Below, one piece after another: positions 63,282-64,000 of a DNA stretch of 64,000 bases (the first letter of the stretch is position 1; the number at the start of each line of letters is the position of its first letter). The stretch comes from an uncultured Maribacter sp. (GTDB taxonomy: Bacteria > Bacteroidota > Bacteroidia > Flavobacteriales > Flavobacteriaceae). The stretch lies in the NCBI GenBank assembly GCA_947493885.1, contig CANLTE010000004.1:62001-126000 (forward strand). Reading direction: 5' to 3'. Below the pieces are notes generated by a model that saw nothing but the letters and a program-made list of their open reading frames with translations, did no database searches and had not been told where the DNA came from. The position numbers and the translations under genes are program-made.

Positions 63282-63290
63282 ACAAAGTTA
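63282..63290 (-). promoter_or_regulatory. -7 element of the GlmU-like gene
   Basis: On the minus strand TAACTTTGT (complement region 63282-63290) matches TAnnTTTG and lies about 18 bp before the ATG. Confidence 0.4.
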
Positions 63291-63328
63291 TAAAAATAAA
63301 CACCCCCGATATAAACTATCGAGGGTGT
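63291..63328 (-). terminator. Terminator of rpmE2
   Basis: ACACCC-T-CGATA pairs with TATCG-G-GGGTGT (12 positions, one mismatch), followed on the minus strand by a T-rich run, 26 bp after the rpmE2 stop. Confidence 0.82.
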
Positions 63329-63353
63329 AAAAAATATATTATTTAAAAGGCTT

Positions 63354-63623
63354 TTACTCCTCTTTTTTCTCTGATTTTGAGAACTTTTTATACTTGTTCT
63401 TAAACTTGTCAATACGACCTGCAGTATCCAAGAACTTAGCTTTTCCTGTGTAAAAAGGATGTGAAGTTCTAGAGATTTCTAATTTAATTAAAGGATACTC
63501 AACACCTTCAACTTCTAAAGTTTCTTTGGTATCTGCTGTAGATTTAGTAATAAACACTTCTTCATTAGACATGTCCTTAAATGCTACTAATCTATAATTT
63601 TCTGGGTGTATTCCTTTTCTCAT
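63354..63623 (-). CDS. rpmE2: 50S ribosomal protein L31 type B
   Basis: An 89-residue ribosomal protein L31, type B (no zinc-binding cysteines). [22 protein letters not shown] and [28 protein letters not shown] are conserved. Cysteine-free forms replace zinc-containing L31 in zinc shortage in organisms that have both, but in many Bacteroidota this is the only copy. Perfect promoter and terminator flank it. Confidence 0.95.
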   Translation of the reverse strand: MRKGIHPENYRLVAFKDMSNEEVFITKSTADTKETLEVEGVEYPLIKLEISRTSHPFYTGKAKFLDTAGRIDKFKNKYKKFSKSEKKEE

Positions 63624-63659
63624 TACTTTTAACTTTAAATACTTTTCTCTTAAAGAGGT

Positions 63660-63690
63660 GCAAATTTAGTTATTTTTTACAATCCTACAA
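63660..63690 (-). promoter_or_regulatory. Promoter of rpmE2
   Basis: On the minus strand TTG (complement of 63688-63690), 19 bp, TAAATTTGC (complement of 63660-63668): a perfect Bacteroidota -33 / -7 pair. Confidence 0.65.
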
Positions 63691-63782
63691 TAAAAAAAAT
63701 TAATAAATATTCTTCTTTTAGCTGTAACAAATTTAGAGTTTTGTAAACTAATACCACAAATAACCTAAAAACCAATATAAAA

Positions 63783-64000
63783 ATGGAACAAAATAAGCCT
63801 ACCACAGGAAAATTTTCATGGACTTATGGTCTAATAAATGCTGCCATTGGCATAACCTTTTCACTAATGATATATATGGCTGGTATGATTTATGACCAAA
63901 ACGCTATAATACAGTATATTATTCCGTATACTATATTAACAGTAGTGATTATTTTAGCTATTCTTCAATTTAAGAAAGCTAATCAAAACATTTTAAGTGT
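63783..64000 (+). CDS. DUF4199 membrane protein (3' end beyond the window)
   Basis: The first 72 codons of a membrane protein: MEQNKPTTGKFSWTYGLIN, then hydrophobic segments at about 15-35 and 41-62. The N-terminal pattern resembles DUF4199, a Bacteroidota family. The ORF runs off the window, so length is unknown. Function unknown. Confidence 0.7.
   Translation, partial: MEQNKPTTGKFSWTYGLINAAIGITFSLMIYMAGMIYDQNAIIQYIIPYTILTVVIILAILQFKKANQNILS

Overview
The window is a 64 kb chromosomal segment of a low-GC member of the Bacteroidota, most likely family Flavobacteriaceae. This rests on the recurring -33 TTG / -7 TAnnTTTG promoters, the weak ribosome binding sites, two TonB-dependent receptors with N-terminal CarboxypepD_reg-like domains, family-restricted proteins (DUF4252, DUF4294, DUF6495, DUF4249, DUF6263, DUF4199), a monomeric isocitrate dehydrogenase and an Oar-like receptor. 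Almost everything is vertically inherited core genome. I see no IS element, prophage, integrase, CRISPR array, tRNA or rRNA.

Layout. 0-4 kb: trmD, rplS, a 630-bp gene-free stretch with several hairpins, icd. 4-17 kb: a TonB receptor/DUF4249 lipoprotein pair, small membrane and DUF4294 genes, an M42 peptidase, a Nudix hydrolase, hisS, a large Oar-like receptor and the rpsF-rpsR-rplI operon. 16.5-25.6 kb: an orphan LytTR regulator, the nadC-yihY-DUF2147-priA operon, rlmH, a PilJ-N membrane protein and a bifunctional SerB-SerA fusion. 25.7-28.3 kb: a SatD/DUF3307 pair preceded by three 20-bp repeats at an exact 28-bp period, an ICMT-like methyltransferase and rdgB. 28.4-39.3 kb: DEAD-box helicase, copper ATPase plus metallochaperone, VOC and SRPBCC proteins, a SpoU methyltransferase, a sirtuin, purB and an MscS channel. 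39.4-43.8 kb: an ECF sigma / anti-sigma-like / three-DUF4252 operon and an S41 peptidase. 43.9-50.2 kb: a vitamin B12 uptake locus (btuB-btuG-like under a cobalamin riboswitch, divergent from btuF-btuC-btuD). 50.3-64 kb: rmuC, a thioesterase, a GIY-YIG-like protein, carB, rpmH, a lytic transglycosylase, an alpha/beta hydrolase, mtaB, a GlmU-like protein, rpmE2 and the 5' part of a DUF4199 gene.

How they work together. Translation and RNA modification genes (trmD, rplS, hisS, rpsF/rpsR/rplI, rlmH, rpmH, mtaB, rpmE2) are scattered among nucleotide, serine and NAD synthesis genes. Two regions act as integrated systems. The B12 locus has outer-membrane capture and import on one side and periplasmic binding and ABC import on the other. 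The sigma-DUF4252 operon appears to be driven by its own ECF-type promoter.

The best candidate for an undescribed system is the SatD/DUF3307 pair. The SatD N-terminal domain keeps a residue pattern resembling class III nucleotidyl cyclase catalytic residues and is joined to a helix-turn-helix. Its partner is a membrane protein with four i/i+4 His/Asp pairs. Three evenly phased repeats lie just upstream.
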